Notes under the pieces: model-generated
The model's database searches: none
Told to the model about the DNA's origin: nothing
The model's input: only the letters and a program-made list of their open reading frames with translations
Program-made: the position numbers and the translations under genes
Shown: positions 47,758 to 57,103 of the stretch, piece by piece
How the letters are laid out: every line of letters begins with the position of its first letter
Numbering within the stretch: position 1 is the first letter of the stretch
Source of the DNA: Streptomyces ipomoeae 91-03
Lineage (GTDB): Bacteria; Actinomycetota; Actinomycetes; Streptomycetales; Streptomycetaceae
DNA: 64,000 nucleotides
Assembly: GCF_000317595.1 (NCBI RefSeq)
Contig: NZ_AEJC01000250.1
Coordinates: 19,906-83,905, forward strand
Direction: 5' to 3'

Positions 47758-48291
47758 TCAGTAAGTGGCCTGGACGAATGAGCCGTCGAAGTTGACGAAG
47801 TAGACCTGCTTGTCGAAGCCGGCCACCGTCTTGCGCTTGAAGGCCACGTCGTTGGCGCTGCCCTCGTAGAGGACGGTGCCATTACCGTTCACGGTGCCGA
47901 GGCGGTCGTCCGCGACCGAGAAGGACGAGGGCTTCGCCTTGCCGGTCTCCGCCAGACCATGGCTCTTCTGCCAGAACTTGGTCGCCGACACGGTACGCGA
48001 GTTGAACTCACCGCTGATGTCGTCCTCGGTGAACGGGCGTAGGGCTCCGCCGCTGTCCTTCCAGAAGGCGCCGTCAGCCACCAGGACGGTCTGCCACAGG
48101 GCGACCGCATTGCTCTCGTCACCCTTCTGGAGCGTTCCCTCGTCGCCCCAGTCGTTGTGGGTGCCGCCACTGCCGTCGATGACGCCGGTTTCCTCGGACG
48201 CCTGGGCCGTACCCGTCGCCGCGAATGCCCCGAGACCGGCGCCCACGGCCAGTACGGTCGCCATCGCTGCCTTGCGGATGCGCTTGTGCAT
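47758..48291 (-). CDS. small secreted protein with a peptidoglycan-binding-like fold
   Basis: 177 aa from ATG 48291, with AAGGAAGAAG upstream. Residues 1-31 are a Sec signal peptide (RKAAMATVLAVGAGLGAFAATGTAQA). The mature part contains SNAVALWQTVLVADGAFW ... GEFNSRTVSATKFWQKSHGLAETGKAK, which resembles the PG_binding_1 pattern (xxVxxWQxxL ... FxxxTxxAxxxWQxxxGL). The remaining 60 residues are beta-rich and end FVNFDGSFVQATY. It lies between two ABC exporter operons in the same direction and is probably monocistronic. A cell-wall-associated role is inferred only. Confidence 0.75.
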   Translation of the reverse strand: MHKRIRKAAMATVLAVGAGLGAFAATGTAQASEETGVIDGSGGTHNDWGDEGTLQKGDESNAVALWQTVLVADGAFWKDSGGALRPFTEDDISGEFNSRTVSATKFWQKSHGLAETGKAKPSSFSVADDRLGTVNGNGTVLYEGSANDVAFKRKTVAGFDKQVYFVNFDGSFVQATY

Positions 48292-48500
48292 GATCTTCTT
48301 CCTTGCCCTGGACCGCTCGTCCCGCGCTTCTCGCGAGACCGGGGCGGTGGTCGAATCGACTGATTCGACGATCCGCGAAGGGGCCGGCCAGGGGTAGCCA
48401 CGGAATTCCGGGTCTTGACATCCTTCCGCCTGTTCCGCAGGGCTGGACCCGTTGTGTTCCCCACGGTCATTGTTCATTTCGAACGACTCTCGCGGAGCGA

Positions 48501-50465
48501 TTACGCCAAGCTGTCCCGCCAAGCCTGGTGCAGGTCTGCGAAACGGCCCTTGCCTTGGATGAGTTCGGTCGGGGGGCCGTCCTCCACTACCCGGCCGTTC
48601 TCCATGACCAGTACGCGGTCGGCGATTTCCACCGTGGACAGGCGGTGGGCGATGACCACGGCCGTGCGGCCGCGCAGGACGGTCGCCATCGCTCGTTGGA
48701 CCGCCTTCTCGCCCGGGATGTCGAGGGAGCTGGTGGCCTCGTCGAGGATGAGGACGGCGGGGTCGGCGAGCAGGGCCCGGGCGAAGGCGACCAGTTGGCG
48801 CTGGCCGGCGGAGATGCGGCCGCCTCGTTTGCGTACGTCGGTGTCGTAGCCCTCGGGCAGCGCGGTGATGAAGTCGTGCGCGCCGATGGCCTTGGCGGCC
48901 CGTTCGATGTCCTCGCGGCCGGCGTCGGGGCGGCCGATCGCGATGTTCTCGGCGACCGTGCCGGAGAACAGGAACGACTCCTGGGTGACCATGACCACCC
49001 CGCGCCGCAGCTCCGGCACGGCGAGGTCGCGCAGGTCGACGCCGTCGAGGAGGACCCGCCCGGAGGTGGGGTCGTAGAAGCGGGCCAGCAGCTTGGCGAG
49101 GGTCGACTTGCCGGCGCCGGTGGCACCGACCACGGCCACCGTGCTGCCCGCCGCGAGCGTGAGGTCGAAGCGCGGGAGGACTTCGCCGCCGGTGCGGTAC
49201 GCGAACGTCACGCCCTCGAACACGACCTCGCGGCCGGGGAGTTCGGACTCCTTGACCGGGAGGTCCTTCGGCTCCGCGGGCTCCGGCACCGACGGGGTCT
49301 GGGCCAGCAGGCCCGCGATCTTCTCCAGCGACGCCGCCGCCGACTGGTACGAGTTGAGGAACATGCCGAGCCGGTCGATCGGGTCGTACAGGCGTCGCAG
49401 ATACAGCACCGCCGCCGCCAGTACACCGAGGGCCAGCGTCCCGTCCGCCACCCGGTACGCGCCCCACAGCACGATCACCGACACCGAGACGTTGGCGACG
49501 ACACGGGAGCTGACCACGTACCGGGCCATCTCCAGGATGACGTCACCGTTGGCGCGCTCGTGCCGTCGGTTCAGCTCCTGGAACTCCGCGTCGTTCGCCG
49601 CCTCCCGGCGGAAGGCCCGCACCGGCCGGATGCCGTTCATCGTCTCCGCGAACTTCACGATCACCGCGGCGATCGCGGTGGAGCGGACGGCGTAGCGCTT
49701 CGCCGAGCGCCGCTGGTAGCGGCGGATGAACCAGTACAGCGGGAGGAAGGACGCGACCGCCGCCGCGCCGAGCCCCATGTCCAGCCAGAGCAGCATCGCC
49801 GAGATGTAGACGACGGAGAGGATCACGCCGATGAGTTCCTGCAGACCCTCGTTGAGCAGTTCACGCAGCGACTCGACGTCCGTGGTGGAACGGGAGATGA
49901 GCCGGCCCGAGGTGTACCGCTCGTGGAAGTCGACGCTCAGCGCCTGCGCGTGCCGGAAGATCCGGCCGCGCAGATCCAGCAGCACGTCCTGGTTCACCCG
50001 CGCGGACACCCCTATGAACCAGTACTGCAACCCGCCGGCGGCCACCGCGCACAGCAGATACCCCACCGCCACCGCGACCAGCGGCCCGTGCCGGTCGTCC
50101 CGGAACGCCGGTACGGCACTGTCGATCGCGTACGCCACCAGCAGCGGGCCCGCCTGTACCGCCGCCTGCTGGAGCAGGAGCAGCACACTGGCCAGGACCA
50201 CCCTCGTCCTCATCGGTGAGAGCAGGGAACGGAGGAGTGCGAGCGTTGCCCCGGGGGGAGTGGGCAGGGTGTCTTCGTCGAAGTCGTCGAAGTCGTCGAA
50301 GTCGTCGTGGCCGGGTGCGTCGTGGCCGGAGGGGGTGTCGACGGGTGCCTGGCGCGCGGCACGCCGGTCGCCGCCGACCGGCTTGTCGTACGGTGCCTCG
50401 CCCTGCCCCGCGCCCGCCTCCTCGTTCGGCTCCTTGTCCGGCGCGGTGGTCGTGGGCGCCGTCAT
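48501..50465 (-). CDS. ABC exporter half-transporter (TMD-NBD), catalytic subunit of second pair
   Basis: 654 aa. A 65-residue acidic/polar N-terminal tail ends in DDFDDFDDFDEDTLP repeats. Six membrane helices follow, then an NBD with Walker A GATGAGKST, Q-loop VTQESFLFSG, signature ISAGQRQ, Walker B LILDEATSSLD and H-switch AHRLST. The catalytic Glu is present. ATG 50465 overlaps the stop of the 50462 gene as ATGA, so the two are co-translated. The pair resembles the Streptomyces two-gene multidrug-type exporters; substrate unknown. Confidence 0.93.
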   Translation of the reverse strand: MTAPTTTAPDKEPNEEAGAGQGEAPYDKPVGGDRRAARQAPVDTPSGHDAPGHDDFDDFDDFDEDTLPTPPGATLALLRSLLSPMRTRVVLASVLLLLQQAAVQAGPLLVAYAIDSAVPAFRDDRHGPLVAVAVGYLLCAVAAGGLQYWFIGVSARVNQDVLLDLRGRIFRHAQALSVDFHERYTSGRLISRSTTDVESLRELLNEGLQELIGVILSVVYISAMLLWLDMGLGAAAVASFLPLYWFIRRYQRRSAKRYAVRSTAIAAVIVKFAETMNGIRPVRAFRREAANDAEFQELNRRHERANGDVILEMARYVVSSRVVANVSVSVIVLWGAYRVADGTLALGVLAAAVLYLRRLYDPIDRLGMFLNSYQSAAASLEKIAGLLAQTPSVPEPAEPKDLPVKESELPGREVVFEGVTFAYRTGGEVLPRFDLTLAAGSTVAVVGATGAGKSTLAKLLARFYDPTSGRVLLDGVDLRDLAVPELRRGVVMVTQESFLFSGTVAENIAIGRPDAGREDIERAAKAIGAHDFITALPEGYDTDVRKRGGRISAGQRQLVAFARALLADPAVLILDEATSSLDIPGEKAVQRAMATVLRGRTAVVIAHRLSTVEIADRVLVMENGRVVEDGPPTELIQGKGRFADLHQAWRDSLA

Positions 50466-52573
50466 CGTTCGTCCCCCTCGGTGTTCTCGTATCCCTCGGA
50501 CTCCTCGGCCCCGGACATCAGATGCGCGTACTCGGGGTTCGTGCGCAGCAGCTCGTGGTGGGTGCCCACGGCGGCGATACGGCCGCCGGAGAGGAGGGCC
50601 ACGCGGTCGGCGAGCAGGACCGTCGACGGGCGGTGCGCCACGATCAGCGCGGTCGTCTCCGCGAGCACGCGGCGCAGGGCGGCCTCGACCGCGGCCTCCG
50701 TGTGGACGTCCAGTGCCGACAGAGGGTCGTCGAGGACCAGGAAGCGGGGGCGGCCGACCACCGCCCGCGCCAGCGCGAGGCGCTGCCGCTGGCCACCGGA
50801 GAGACTGAGCCCCTGCTCGCCGACCTGGGTGGCGGTGCCCTGGGGGAGCGCGTGCGCGAAGTCCGCCTGTGCGATGGCGAGGGCGCGGTCCAACTCGGGC
50901 TCACCCGCGTCGGGGTGGGCGCCCATGAGGACGTTCTCGCCCACGGTCGCGGAGAAGAGGGTGGGTTCCTCGAAGGCGACCGCCACCTTCGTGCGCAACT
51001 CCTCGCGCGACATCTCGGTGATGTCCTCGCCGTCCAGCGTGATACGACCGCTCGTCACCTCGTGGAGGCGGGGGACGAGAGCGGTGAGGGTGGTCTTGCC
51101 GGAGCCGGTGGCGCCCACGAGGGCCATGGACTCGCCGGGGCGGATGTGGAGGTCGATGTGGTCGAGGACGGGTGCCGAATCGGCGGGGGCGTCGGGGTAG
51201 CGGAACCGTACGTCGTGGAACCGCAGGCCGCCCAGTTGCTCGGTGCTGCCGTCGGCGTCTGCGTGGGGGTGCTGCTCGCTGGGAGATGCCGCTCGCAGTG
51301 GTACGGGCGCCGGCCCGGCGGCACGATTGCCCGCAGCTGGGACGGCGGCGGTGGCGCCGCCGACGCCGGCGGCGGTCTCCCGCTCCGGCTCCGCGTCCAT
51401 CGCCTCGAAATACCGTTCCGTCGCCGTCGCCGCCTCCTGGCTCATCGCCAACAAGAAGCCGATCGAGTCGACGGGCCACCGCAGGGCGAGGGCCGTGGAC
51501 AGGAACGCCACCAATGTCCCCGCGGACAGCACCCCGTCCGCCACCTGCATCACACCCACGACCAGCGCCGCCCCGATGGCCAGCTCGGGCAGCGTGATGA
51601 TGACGCCCCAGATGGCCGACAGGAGCCGGGCCTTGTGCAGCTCGGTGCCCCGGAGCGTGCGGGAGAGTTCGCGGAAGGCCCGGGCCTGGCTGCGGTGGCG
51701 GCCGAACCCCTTGATGATGCGGATGCCGAGCACGCTCTCCTCGACGACCGTGGTGAGGTCGCCCACCTGGTCCTGGGCGAGTCGCGCCACGTGGGCGTAC
51801 TTCGTCTCGAAGACCACACAGGTGACGATCACGGGCACCGCGGGCCCGAGGATCACCAGCCCGAGCGTCCAGTCCTGGACCAGCATGATGACCACGCCGA
51901 CGAGGATGGTCACCGAGTTGACCAGCAGGAACGTCAGCGGGAAGGCGAGGAACTGGCGCAGCAGCATCAGGTCGGTCGTGCCGCGCGAGAGGAGCTGGCC
52001 GGAGGCCCACCGGTCGTGGAAGGCGACCGGCAGCCGTTGCAGATGCCGGTACAGAGCCGCGCGCATGGACGCCTCGACACCGGCGAGCGGCCGGGCCACG
52101 AGCCACCGCCGCAGCCCGAACAGCAGGGCCTCGGCGAGCCCGAGCAGCAGCAGGTACAGCGCCCCGAGCCATACCCCGGCCGGGTCCCGGTCGGCGACCG
52201 GCCCGTCCACCATCCACTTCAGGACGAGCGGGATGACCAGCCCCATGCACGACGCGACTATGGCGACGAACGCGGCGCTGAACAGCCGCGCCCGCACGGG
52301 CCGGACATACGGCCACAACCGCAGCAGCGTACGCACCGCTGAGCGTTCCTTCGACTGCTCGGCCCGCCTGACCTTCTCGGCCCGCTCGGCCTGCTCAGCC
52401 TTGTCGGTCTCGTGAGTCTTCTCGTCGGTGGTGTCGGTGGTGTCGGTGGTGTCGGTGGCGTCGGTGGCGTCGGTGGCGTCGGTGCCGTCGGTGGCGTCGA
52501 TGTCGTCGGTGGCGTCGATGTCGTCGGTCTGTTCGGGGTTCTCCGGGCCGGTGGTCGCACGTGTCGTGGGCAT
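50462..52573 (-). CDS. ABC exporter half-transporter with Glu-to-Asp Walker B, partner of second pair
   Basis: 703 aa from ATG 52573. The first 75 residues are low complexity: DIDAT/DATDAT/DTTDTT repeats, then a KAEQAERAEKVRRAEQ helix. The TMD is followed by an NBD with Walker A GATGSGKTT, a signature with intact LSGGQRQR, Walker B FLVLDDPLSALD (Asp where the catalytic Glu is usual) and AHRPST. Such subunits form the non-hydrolysing site of heterodimeric exporters. A Pro/Ala-rich linker (about 430-470) joins TMD and NBD. It is the promoter-proximal gene of the pair. Confidence 0.93.
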   Translation of the reverse strand: MPTTRATTGPENPEQTDDIDATDDIDATDGTDATDATDATDTTDTTDTTDEKTHETDKAEQAERAEKVRRAEQSKERSAVRTLLRLWPYVRPVRARLFSAAFVAIVASCMGLVIPLVLKWMVDGPVADRDPAGVWLGALYLLLLGLAEALLFGLRRWLVARPLAGVEASMRAALYRHLQRLPVAFHDRWASGQLLSRGTTDLMLLRQFLAFPLTFLLVNSVTILVGVVIMLVQDWTLGLVILGPAVPVIVTCVVFETKYAHVARLAQDQVGDLTTVVEESVLGIRIIKGFGRHRSQARAFRELSRTLRGTELHKARLLSAIWGVIITLPELAIGAALVVGVMQVADGVLSAGTLVAFLSTALALRWPVDSIGFLLAMSQEAATATERYFEAMDAEPERETAAGVGGATAAVPAAGNRAAGPAPVPLRAASPSEQHPHADADGSTEQLGGLRFHDVRFRYPDAPADSAPVLDHIDLHIRPGESMALVGATGSGKTTLTALVPRLHEVTSGRITLDGEDITEMSREELRTKVAVAFEEPTLFSATVGENVLMGAHPDAGEPELDRALAIAQADFAHALPQGTATQVGEQGLSLSGGQRQRLALARAVVGRPRFLVLDDPLSALDVHTEAAVEAALRRVLAETTALIVAHRPSTVLLADRVALLSGGRIAAVGTHHELLRTNPEYAHLMSGAEESEGYENTEGDER
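52424..52531 (-). repeat. 9-bp tandem array in ABC transporter N-terminus
   Basis: Twelve units of a 9-bp repeat (consensus GTCGGTGGY on the plus strand) encode the D-A-T/D-T-T repeat. All units preserve the frame. The array affects only the cytoplasmic tail before the first membrane helix. Confidence 0.85.
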
Positions 52574-52712
52574 CAGCTGGGAGCCTACGGATCGGCGCTG
52601 ACAACGCCTACCGAGTTTTGGCCCGACCGGACTCGGTCGCGAGTCCTACGACCTGCGGCGGTGAGAGGGCCGTGACGACGGAGTCCGGGCGGAGTCCGGT
52701 CGTACCGTGCCG

Positions 52713-52728
52713 TCAACCGATCGGTTGA
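52713..52728. promoter_or_regulatory. 16-bp perfect palindrome, orphan TetR-type operator
   Basis: TCAACCGATCGGTTGA is a perfect 16-bp inverted repeat located 60 nt before the start of the ABC ATPase remnant. Its size and symmetry fit TetR-family operators. No TetR gene is nearby, so the regulator was probably lost with the rest of the locus or lies elsewhere. Confidence 0.6.
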
Positions 52729-52787
52729 TGTCGCTTCGAGCACGATGGCCGATGCGCCGGCACGGCTTCCGCCGGGATCCTCGACGA

Positions 52788-53084
52788 ATGCCGCACACAA
52801 CCTCCACACCCGTCATCGAAGTCACCGAACTTCCGAGCTCACCGTCCAGGAGGCCCTGGAGCTGTACGCGAGCTTCTGCCCGGCCCCGGCGGACCGGCGC
52901 CCGCTCACCGAGCGCCTGGGCCTCACCGACCGGCTCCGCACCCGGTTCGGGAAGCTGAGCGGCGGCCAGAAGCAGCGGCTGTTCATCGCGCTCGCGCTCA
53001 TCGGCAGGCCCCGGGCCGTCGTCCTGGACGAGCTGACCACCGGCCTCGACCCACGGGCCCGCCGGGACACCTGGCAGCTCAGGC
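52788..53084 (+). pseudogene. internally deleted ABC-type ATPase (drug-resistance/NatA type)
   Basis: ATG 52788 begins PHTTSTPVIEVTELP, a typical ABC ATPase N-terminus. The sequence then jumps, with a frame change, to LTVQEALELYASFCP ... FGKLSGGQKQRLFIALALIG ... VVLDELTTGLDPRARRDTWQL. About 80 residues including Walker A and the Q-loop are gone, and everything after the D-loop is replaced by non-homologous sequence. The intact parts match the DrrA-like family of two-gene ABC-2 exporters. No permease gene follows. Only the signature and Walker B remain, so it cannot bind ATP normally. Confidence 0.8.
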
Positions 53085-53094
53085 CGTCGGGGCT

Positions 53095-53127
53095 GATCGC
53101 GCAGTTCCCCGCGCCCCTTTGGGGCGC
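53095..53127 (+). repeat. GCAGTTCCCCGCGCCCC-type Streptomyces hairpin element
   Basis: GATCGCGCAGTTCCCCGCGC continues into a GCGCCCC-TTT-GGGGCGC hairpin (53111-53127). I recall this element as very common between Streptomyces genes. It sits exactly where homology of the ABC relic ends and may also terminate transcription from either side. Confidence 0.6.
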
Positions 53128-53252
53128 GCCTCAGCCGGACGGACACGGCAACGGCCCTCCGCCAAGTCGCAGAGGTGGTCCGTGCCGGTGGCGCGGCCTG
53201 AAACGCTGCCTCGGTCGACCCCCTCCCAGCCGACCACCTCAGCCGACCACCT

Positions 53253-55529
53253 TCAGCCGACCACCTTCAGCAGCAACACCGCCCGCGCCGGCACCGTGAC
53301 CGTCTCTCCCGCCCGGTGCACCACCCCGGGCTCCTCCGTCTGCTCCTCCCGCGACGTGTCGACGACCACCTCGTACCGCTCGGCCCATGGCGTACCCGGC
53401 AGCGCGAAGCTCACCGGAGTGTCGCCGGCGTGGAGGACGGCGAGGAAGCTGTCGTCGCGGATCGGCGCCCCGCGTGCGTCCCGGCCGGGGATGTCACGGC
53501 CGGACAAGTACATGCCGAGGGTCCCCGTCGGCGCGTACCAGTCCTGCTCCGTCATCTCCGTGCCCCGGGACGTGAACCAGGCCAGGTCCCGCAGCCCGTC
53601 CGCCGAGTGCGCCCGCCCCGAGAAGAAGGCCCGGCGGCGTAGCACGGGGTGCTTGTGGCGCAGGGCGATCAGGCGGGCCGTCAGGTCGAACAGGGCCTTC
53701 CAGCCCGGCTCCTCCAGCAGCCCCCAGTCGACCCAGCTGATCTCGTTGTCCTGGCAGTACGCGTTGTTGTTGCCCCCCTGGGTGCGGCCCAGCTCGTCAC
53801 CGGCGACCAGCATCGGCACGCCCGTGGACAGCAGCAGCGTGGTCGTCAGATTCCGCAGCTGCCGGCGCCGCAGCGCCCGTACGCGCTCGTCGTCGGTCTC
53901 GCCCTCGACCCCGCAGTTCCAGGACCGGTTGTCGTCCGAGCCGTCCCGGTTCCCCTCGCCGTTGGCCTCGTTGTGCTTGCGCTCGTACGACACCAGGTCG
54001 CGGAGCGTGAAACCGTCGTGCGCGGTGATGAAGTTGACCGACGCGTACGGCCGCCGCCCGCCCCACGCGTAGAGGTCGCTGGACCCCGACAGCCGGTACC
54101 CCAGATCCCGTACGTCGGGCAGCGCGCCCCGCCAGAAGTCCCGTACAGCGCCCCGGTAGCGGTCGTTCCACTCGGTCCACAGCGGTGGGAAGGCGCCCAC
54201 CTGGTAGCCGCCGGAGCCGACGTCCCAGGGTTCGGCGATCAGCTTCACCCGGCGGAGCACCGGGTCCTGGGCGATCACCGCGAGGAACGGGGAGAGCATG
54301 TCGACGTCGTGCATCGAACGGGCCAGGGCCGCCGCGAGGTCGAAGCGGAAGCCGTCCACGCCCATCTCCGTCACCCAGTAGCGCAGGGAGTCGGTGATCA
54401 GGCGCAGGACGTGCGGCTGGACCACGTGGAGGGTGTTGCCGCAGCCGGAGTAGTCCGCGTAGTGACGTGCGTCGTTCTGCAGCCGGTAGTAGCCCCGGTT
54501 GTCGATGCCCCGCAGCGACAGGCTCGGGCCGCGCTCGTCCGCCTCGGCCGTGTGGTTGTAGACCACGTCCAGGATGACCTCGATCCCGGCGGCGTGCAGG
54601 GCCCGTACCATCCGCCGGAACTCCCCGACCTGCTGCCCGGCCGTGCCGGAGGCCGCGTACGCGGCGTGCGGGGCGAAGTAGCCGATGGAGTTGTAGCCCC
54701 AGTAGTTGCGCAGACCCCGGCGCAGCAGATGGTCCTCGTGGGCGAACTGGTGCACGGGCAGCAGCTCCACCGCCGTCACGCCCAGCTTCACCAGGTGCTC
54801 GATCGCCGCCGGATGCGCGAGCCCCGCGTACGTGCCGCGCAACTTCTCGGGGACGCCGGGGTGCAGCCGGGTGAAGCCCCGTACATGCAGCTCGTAGATC
54901 ACCGAGTCGGCCCACGGGGTCTTCGGGCGGCGGTCGTCCCGCCACTCGTCGTCGGGCGCGTCGTCGTGGACGACCACGCCCTTCGGGACGTACGGCGCCG
55001 AGTCCCGCTCGTCGCGCACGGTGTCCGCGACATGCTGCTCCGGCCAGTCCCGTACGTGCCCGTACACCTCGGCGGGCAGGCTGAACTCTCCGTCCACGGC
55101 ACGGGCGTACGGGTCGAGGAGGAGCTTCGCCGGATTCCAGCGGGCGCCGGTCCACGGGTCCCAGCGGCCGTGCACGCGGTAGCCGTACCGCTGGCCGGGC
55201 AGGACGCCGGGCACGAAGCCGTGCCAGATCTCATGGGTCAGCTCGCCCAGCCGGAGCCGGGTCTCCTCGCCGTCCTCGGAGAACAGGCACAGCTCCACGG
55301 CCTCCGCGCCGCCCGCCCACAGCGCGAAGTTGGTGCCCGCGACCCCGTCGGGCCCCACTCGGAAGCGGGCGCCGAGCGGCGTCGGCGCCCCGGGCCACAG
55401 AGCCCTCGGCGCGGGCGCGGACTCGTCCCGCCGGCTGCCGTTCAGCACGGTCTCCGGACGCGCGGCCGGAATCCCGCGCGTCTGACGTACCGCCTCTTGT
55501 ACTGCCTCCTGCTCGGCTGCGCTCGACAC
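53253..55529 (-). CDS. glgX: glycogen debranching enzyme GlgX
   Basis: GH13_11 isoamylase-type enzyme that hydrolyses alpha-1,6 branches of glycogen-like glucan. It is 758 aa from GTG 55529 (GGAGG, 6-nt spacing). A CBM48-like N-terminal domain (PLGARFRVGPDGVAGTNFAL) precedes the barrel: VVYNHTAEADERGPSLSLRG, nucleophile D397 (DGFRFDLAAAL), acid/base E433 (LIAEPWDVG) and FITAHDGFTLRDLVSY. Family length is about 700. It completes the alpha-glucan set with glgE, glgB and glgP elsewhere in the window. It is divergent from the L,D-transpeptidase gene across a 150-nt promoter region. Confidence 0.95.
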   Translation of the reverse strand: MSSAAEQEAVQEAVRQTRGIPAARPETVLNGSRRDESAPAPRALWPGAPTPLGARFRVGPDGVAGTNFALWAGGAEAVELCLFSEDGEETRLRLGELTHEIWHGFVPGVLPGQRYGYRVHGRWDPWTGARWNPAKLLLDPYARAVDGEFSLPAEVYGHVRDWPEQHVADTVRDERDSAPYVPKGVVVHDDAPDDEWRDDRRPKTPWADSVIYELHVRGFTRLHPGVPEKLRGTYAGLAHPAAIEHLVKLGVTAVELLPVHQFAHEDHLLRRGLRNYWGYNSIGYFAPHAAYAASGTAGQQVGEFRRMVRALHAAGIEVILDVVYNHTAEADERGPSLSLRGIDNRGYYRLQNDARHYADYSGCGNTLHVVQPHVLRLITDSLRYWVTEMGVDGFRFDLAAALARSMHDVDMLSPFLAVIAQDPVLRRVKLIAEPWDVGSGGYQVGAFPPLWTEWNDRYRGAVRDFWRGALPDVRDLGYRLSGSSDLYAWGGRRPYASVNFITAHDGFTLRDLVSYERKHNEANGEGNRDGSDDNRSWNCGVEGETDDERVRALRRRQLRNLTTTLLLSTGVPMLVAGDELGRTQGGNNNAYCQDNEISWVDWGLLEEPGWKALFDLTARLIALRHKHPVLRRRAFFSGRAHSADGLRDLAWFTSRGTEMTEQDWYAPTGTLGMYLSGRDIPGRDARGAPIRDDSFLAVLHAGDTPVSFALPGTPWAERYEVVVDTSREEQTEEPGVVHRAGETVTVPARAVLLLKVVG

Positions 55530-55679
55530 CTCAGGCCTCCCGCGGCTCGATGGGCCGACGAGGAGAGGAAAGCCGGTGTCCCGCCGCCGATCCCCGTCGC
55601 GTCGTCCTCCCAAGGGTTCTGCCCAGACCACGCCTCGCACTCACGTTTCCCGGGGGCGTGCGCCGTCGTTGGGCCGCAC

Positions 55680-56906
55680 GTGAACCACGCACAGACGCAC
55701 GCGCGCCGCGCCGGTGCCGCCCTGGCCGCCGCACTGACCTGGACGGCCCTTGTGGCCTCAGCCGCGGGCTGCACCGCCGGACACCCCCTGACCAGCGGCA
55801 AAGCCCCCGATGACACGATCCGGGTCACCCCGGCGGACGGCAGCAAGGGCGTGCGCCCGGGGCAGCGCTTCGAAGTACGGGTGCCCAGCGGGCGCCTGGA
55901 GTCCGTCAAGGTCGTGAAGTCGCAGGACGCGCAGGAGTCACCCGTACCGGGCCGCCTGTCCGCCGACCGGCTGACCTGGCGCCCCACCGGCTCACGAAAG
56001 CTCGCGCCGGCCGCCACGTACACCGTCGACGCGGTCGCCCTGGACGGCCACGGTCGCCGCTCGGCCCGGCATGTCTCCTTCACCACGTACGTCCCCGGGG
56101 AACGCTTCATCGCGTACGTCACCCCCGAGAACCGCGCCACCGTCGGCACCGGGATGATCGTCTCCCTGGAGTTCAACCGGGCGATCGAGAACCGCGCGGC
56201 CGTCGAACGCGCCGTCGACGTGACCGCGAAGCCGGCCGTGGAGATCCGCCCGCACTGGTTCGGCAAGGAGCGCGTGGACTTCCGCCCCGAGAAGTACTGG
56301 AAGCCCGGCACCAAGGTCACCGTCGCCCTGCGGCTGCGCGACATCGAGGGAGCGCCCGGCGTCTACGGGCACCAGTACAAGACGTTCTCCTTCACCATCG
56401 GCCGCCACCAGGTCAGCGTCGTCGACGCGGCCAAGCACACCATGCGCGTCGAGCGCGGCGACCGCGTCCTCGCCACCCTCCCCATCACGGCCGGGGCGCC
56501 CAGCACGACCACGTACAACGGCAAGATGGTCGTCACCGAGATGCTGGAGGTGACCCGGATGAACGGCGCCACCGTCGGCTTCAAGAAGGAGGACGGCAAG
56601 GGCGAGTACGACATCCCGGACGTCCCGCACGCCATGCGCCTGACCACCTCCGGCACCTTCCTGCACGGCAACTACTGGGCGCCCGCCGCCTTCGGCAGGG
56701 CCAACGTCAGCCACGGCTGCGTGGGTCTGCGCGATGTGAAGGGCGGCAGTTCCAGCACCCCCGCGGGCTGGTTCTTCGAGCGCAGCCTCATCGGTGACGT
56801 CGTCGAGGTGATCAACAGCAACGACAAAAAGGTCGCTCCCGACAACGGGCTCGGAGGATGGAACATGGGCTGGAAGGAATGGAAAGCGGGTGCCGCGGTG
56901 AAGTAG
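55680..56906 (+). CDS. L,D-transpeptidase lipoprotein, copy 1
   Basis: 408-aa exported lipoprotein with a weak lipobox ASAAGC (C31). Two Ig-like (BIG) domains, about 45-150 and 150-260, contain PHWFGKERVDFRPEKYWKPG. The YkuD catalytic domain has HGNYW ... FGRANVSHGCVGLRD with catalytic Cys C347. It forms 3-3 cross-links in peptidoglycan, and domain order resembles mycobacterial Ldt proteins. The start is GTG 55680; the ribosome site is weak. It is followed by a paralogous gene with its own upstream region. The C-terminal DNGLGGWNMGWKEWK motif is shared by both copies. Confidence 0.94.
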   Translation: MNHAQTHARRAGAALAAALTWTALVASAAGCTAGHPLTSGKAPDDTIRVTPADGSKGVRPGQRFEVRVPSGRLESVKVVKSQDAQESPVPGRLSADRLTWRPTGSRKLAPAATYTVDAVALDGHGRRSARHVSFTTYVPGERFIAYVTPENRATVGTGMIVSLEFNRAIENRAAVERAVDVTAKPAVEIRPHWFGKERVDFRPEKYWKPGTKVTVALRLRDIEGAPGVYGHQYKTFSFTIGRHQVSVVDAAKHTMRVERGDRVLATLPITAGAPSTTTYNGKMVVTEMLEVTRMNGATVGFKKEDGKGEYDIPDVPHAMRLTTSGTFLHGNYWAPAAFGRANVSHGCVGLRDVKGGSSSTPAGWFFERSLIGDVVEVINSNDKKVAPDNGLGGWNMGWKEWKAGAAVK

Positions 56907-57103
56907 ACCGACACAGGCGTACGCCCGTGAGGGGGGGGGCGGACTCAGGCCCGGCCGGGGCCGGCGATTGTTCAACTTGGGACTGAACGGTGACATTCGC
57001 CGAGGCCAAAGCATCCCGATCATCTGGTTAATGTACGTGCGTACGCGCGCGTTGCGCGTAGGGGTGCGGGCCTGATCAGGCCGTGCGAGGGGAGAAAAGC
57101 AAG

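Noticed and set aside
52424..52531. Possible CRISPR-like array
   Set aside because: Units are 9 bp, contiguous with no spacers, and translate to a D-A-T repeat inside a membrane protein gene.
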